Shown piece by piece: positions 63,603 to 64,000 of a DNA stretch of 64,000 nucleotides. Under the pieces are notes generated by a model that made no database searches, was not told the DNA's origin, and saw only the letters and a list, made by a program, of their open reading frames with translations. Every line of letters starts with the position of its first letter. The first letter of the stretch is position 1. The stretch lies in NCBI RefSeq assembly GCF_030272615.1, contig NC_081410.1:143937349-144001348 (forward strand), written 5' to 3'. Made by a program: the position numbers and the translations under genes. This stretch comes from Cryptomeria japonica. Its lineage: Eukaryota; Streptophyta; Pinopsida; Cupressales; Cupressaceae.

Positions 63603-64000
63603 TTTTTCCTCCAAACTCTTTAAGTCTAAAGCTTGACAGGGAAATCCTTAGCCCAATGGACAACCTTCTTACAATAAAAGAAAGCAAAAGGAATTAATTC
63701 ATATTCCACTTTTTGAACCCATTTACCAAGCTTCAAGTTGAAAGTAATTTCCTGGGGAAGGTCTACCGACTCTTCAATATTCACACAAATGTGAGCATAG
63801 ACCAATCTTCGTTTGGCTATAGTCATTAGGTCCAAAGATAACAACTCACCAAAAAATGCAACTAACCCACATAAGATTTCCTCATCCCAATATTCTAGGG
63901 AGAGACCCAGCAAGCGAACCCAAATGGAGGCCTCATTGCATTGCTAATCGTTAGGATTGAAGCCAGGTTCCCACTTCTTCAAATCCAGAGATGATTTACC
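63603..64000 (-). pseudogene. LINE ORF1 (DUF4283-type with decayed zinc knuckle), cut by window edge
   Basis: Minus-strand frame with ASIWVRLLGLSLEYWDEEIL, a typical DUF4283-domain end of plant L1 ORF1, then FAFFYCKKVVHWAKDFP, a CCHC knuckle in which the first and last Cys are Phe. It continues beyond 64000. The family is known to bind LINE RNA. Confidence 0.8.

Overview
The window is intergenic nuclear DNA from a large-genome seed plant. There is no host single-copy gene, rRNA or tRNA gene, and no bacterial feature. Almost every base belongs to LTR retrotransposons, a LINE, or an old plant mobile domain (PMD) pseudogene. AT-rich sequence, very large nested elements and giant Athila/Tat-type Gypsy copies would fit a gymnosperm such as a conifer, but that is inference and the species cannot be fixed from this sequence.

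The layout can be read as a stratigraphy because most insertions keep terminal TG...CA LTR ends, a primer binding site (PBS), a polypurine tract (PPT) and 5-bp target site duplications (TSDs). From left to right: the 3' end and 3' LTR of a Copia-type element I (1-1377); a gag fragment on the minus strand (1378-1700); a decayed Tat-type Gypsy pol with two RNase H domains on the plus strand (about 1860-4848) with its 3' region (4849-6265) and AT-rich sequence (to about 7700). A PMD pseudogene on the minus strand follows, broken into three pieces (about 7700-8104, 15812-16453 and 37980-38900) by element A (8105-15806, minus, TSD tatag) and element D (16454-37974, plus, TSD tatgc).

Element A is a structurally complete, non-autonomous Gypsy-type element. 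Its two LTRs are about 98% identical by eye, its PBS matches the 3' end of plant tRNA-Trp, and it has one open 1037-codon gag/protease-type ORF, with no reverse transcriptase or integrase. Element D is a 21.5-kb Athila-type Gypsy element with equal 1265-bp LTRs, gag, protease, RT, RNase H, integrase and an extra 3' ORF, all broken. It carries two insertions at the end of pol: element E (23132-26136, a 3-kb short-LTR non-autonomous Copia-type element, TSD actat) and element F (26148-33566, minus, TSD gtatg/atatg). F contains a solo LTR, G (28930-30205, TSD gtttc), from the A/B family.

Element B (39057 to beyond 50997, minus) is an older relative of A. It is interrupted by element H (43440-50062, plus, TSD aatca), a sister of F, and its 5' LTR is cut by Copia element C (50998-58127). 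C is followed without a break by a second PBS and gag (C', 58128-59283), so the C array reads LTR-internal-LTR-internal. The window ends in a decayed L1-type LINE on the minus strand (59284-64000).

The most unusual content is the F/H family. Two independent copies encode a coiled-coil protein with CCHC zinc knuckles plus a large second ORF with no recognisable pol domain, whose sequence is well conserved between the copies. A second point of interest is the A family, with one long gag/protease ORF, a G-patch-like motif, a C-terminal hydrophobic segment and a tRNA-Trp primer.
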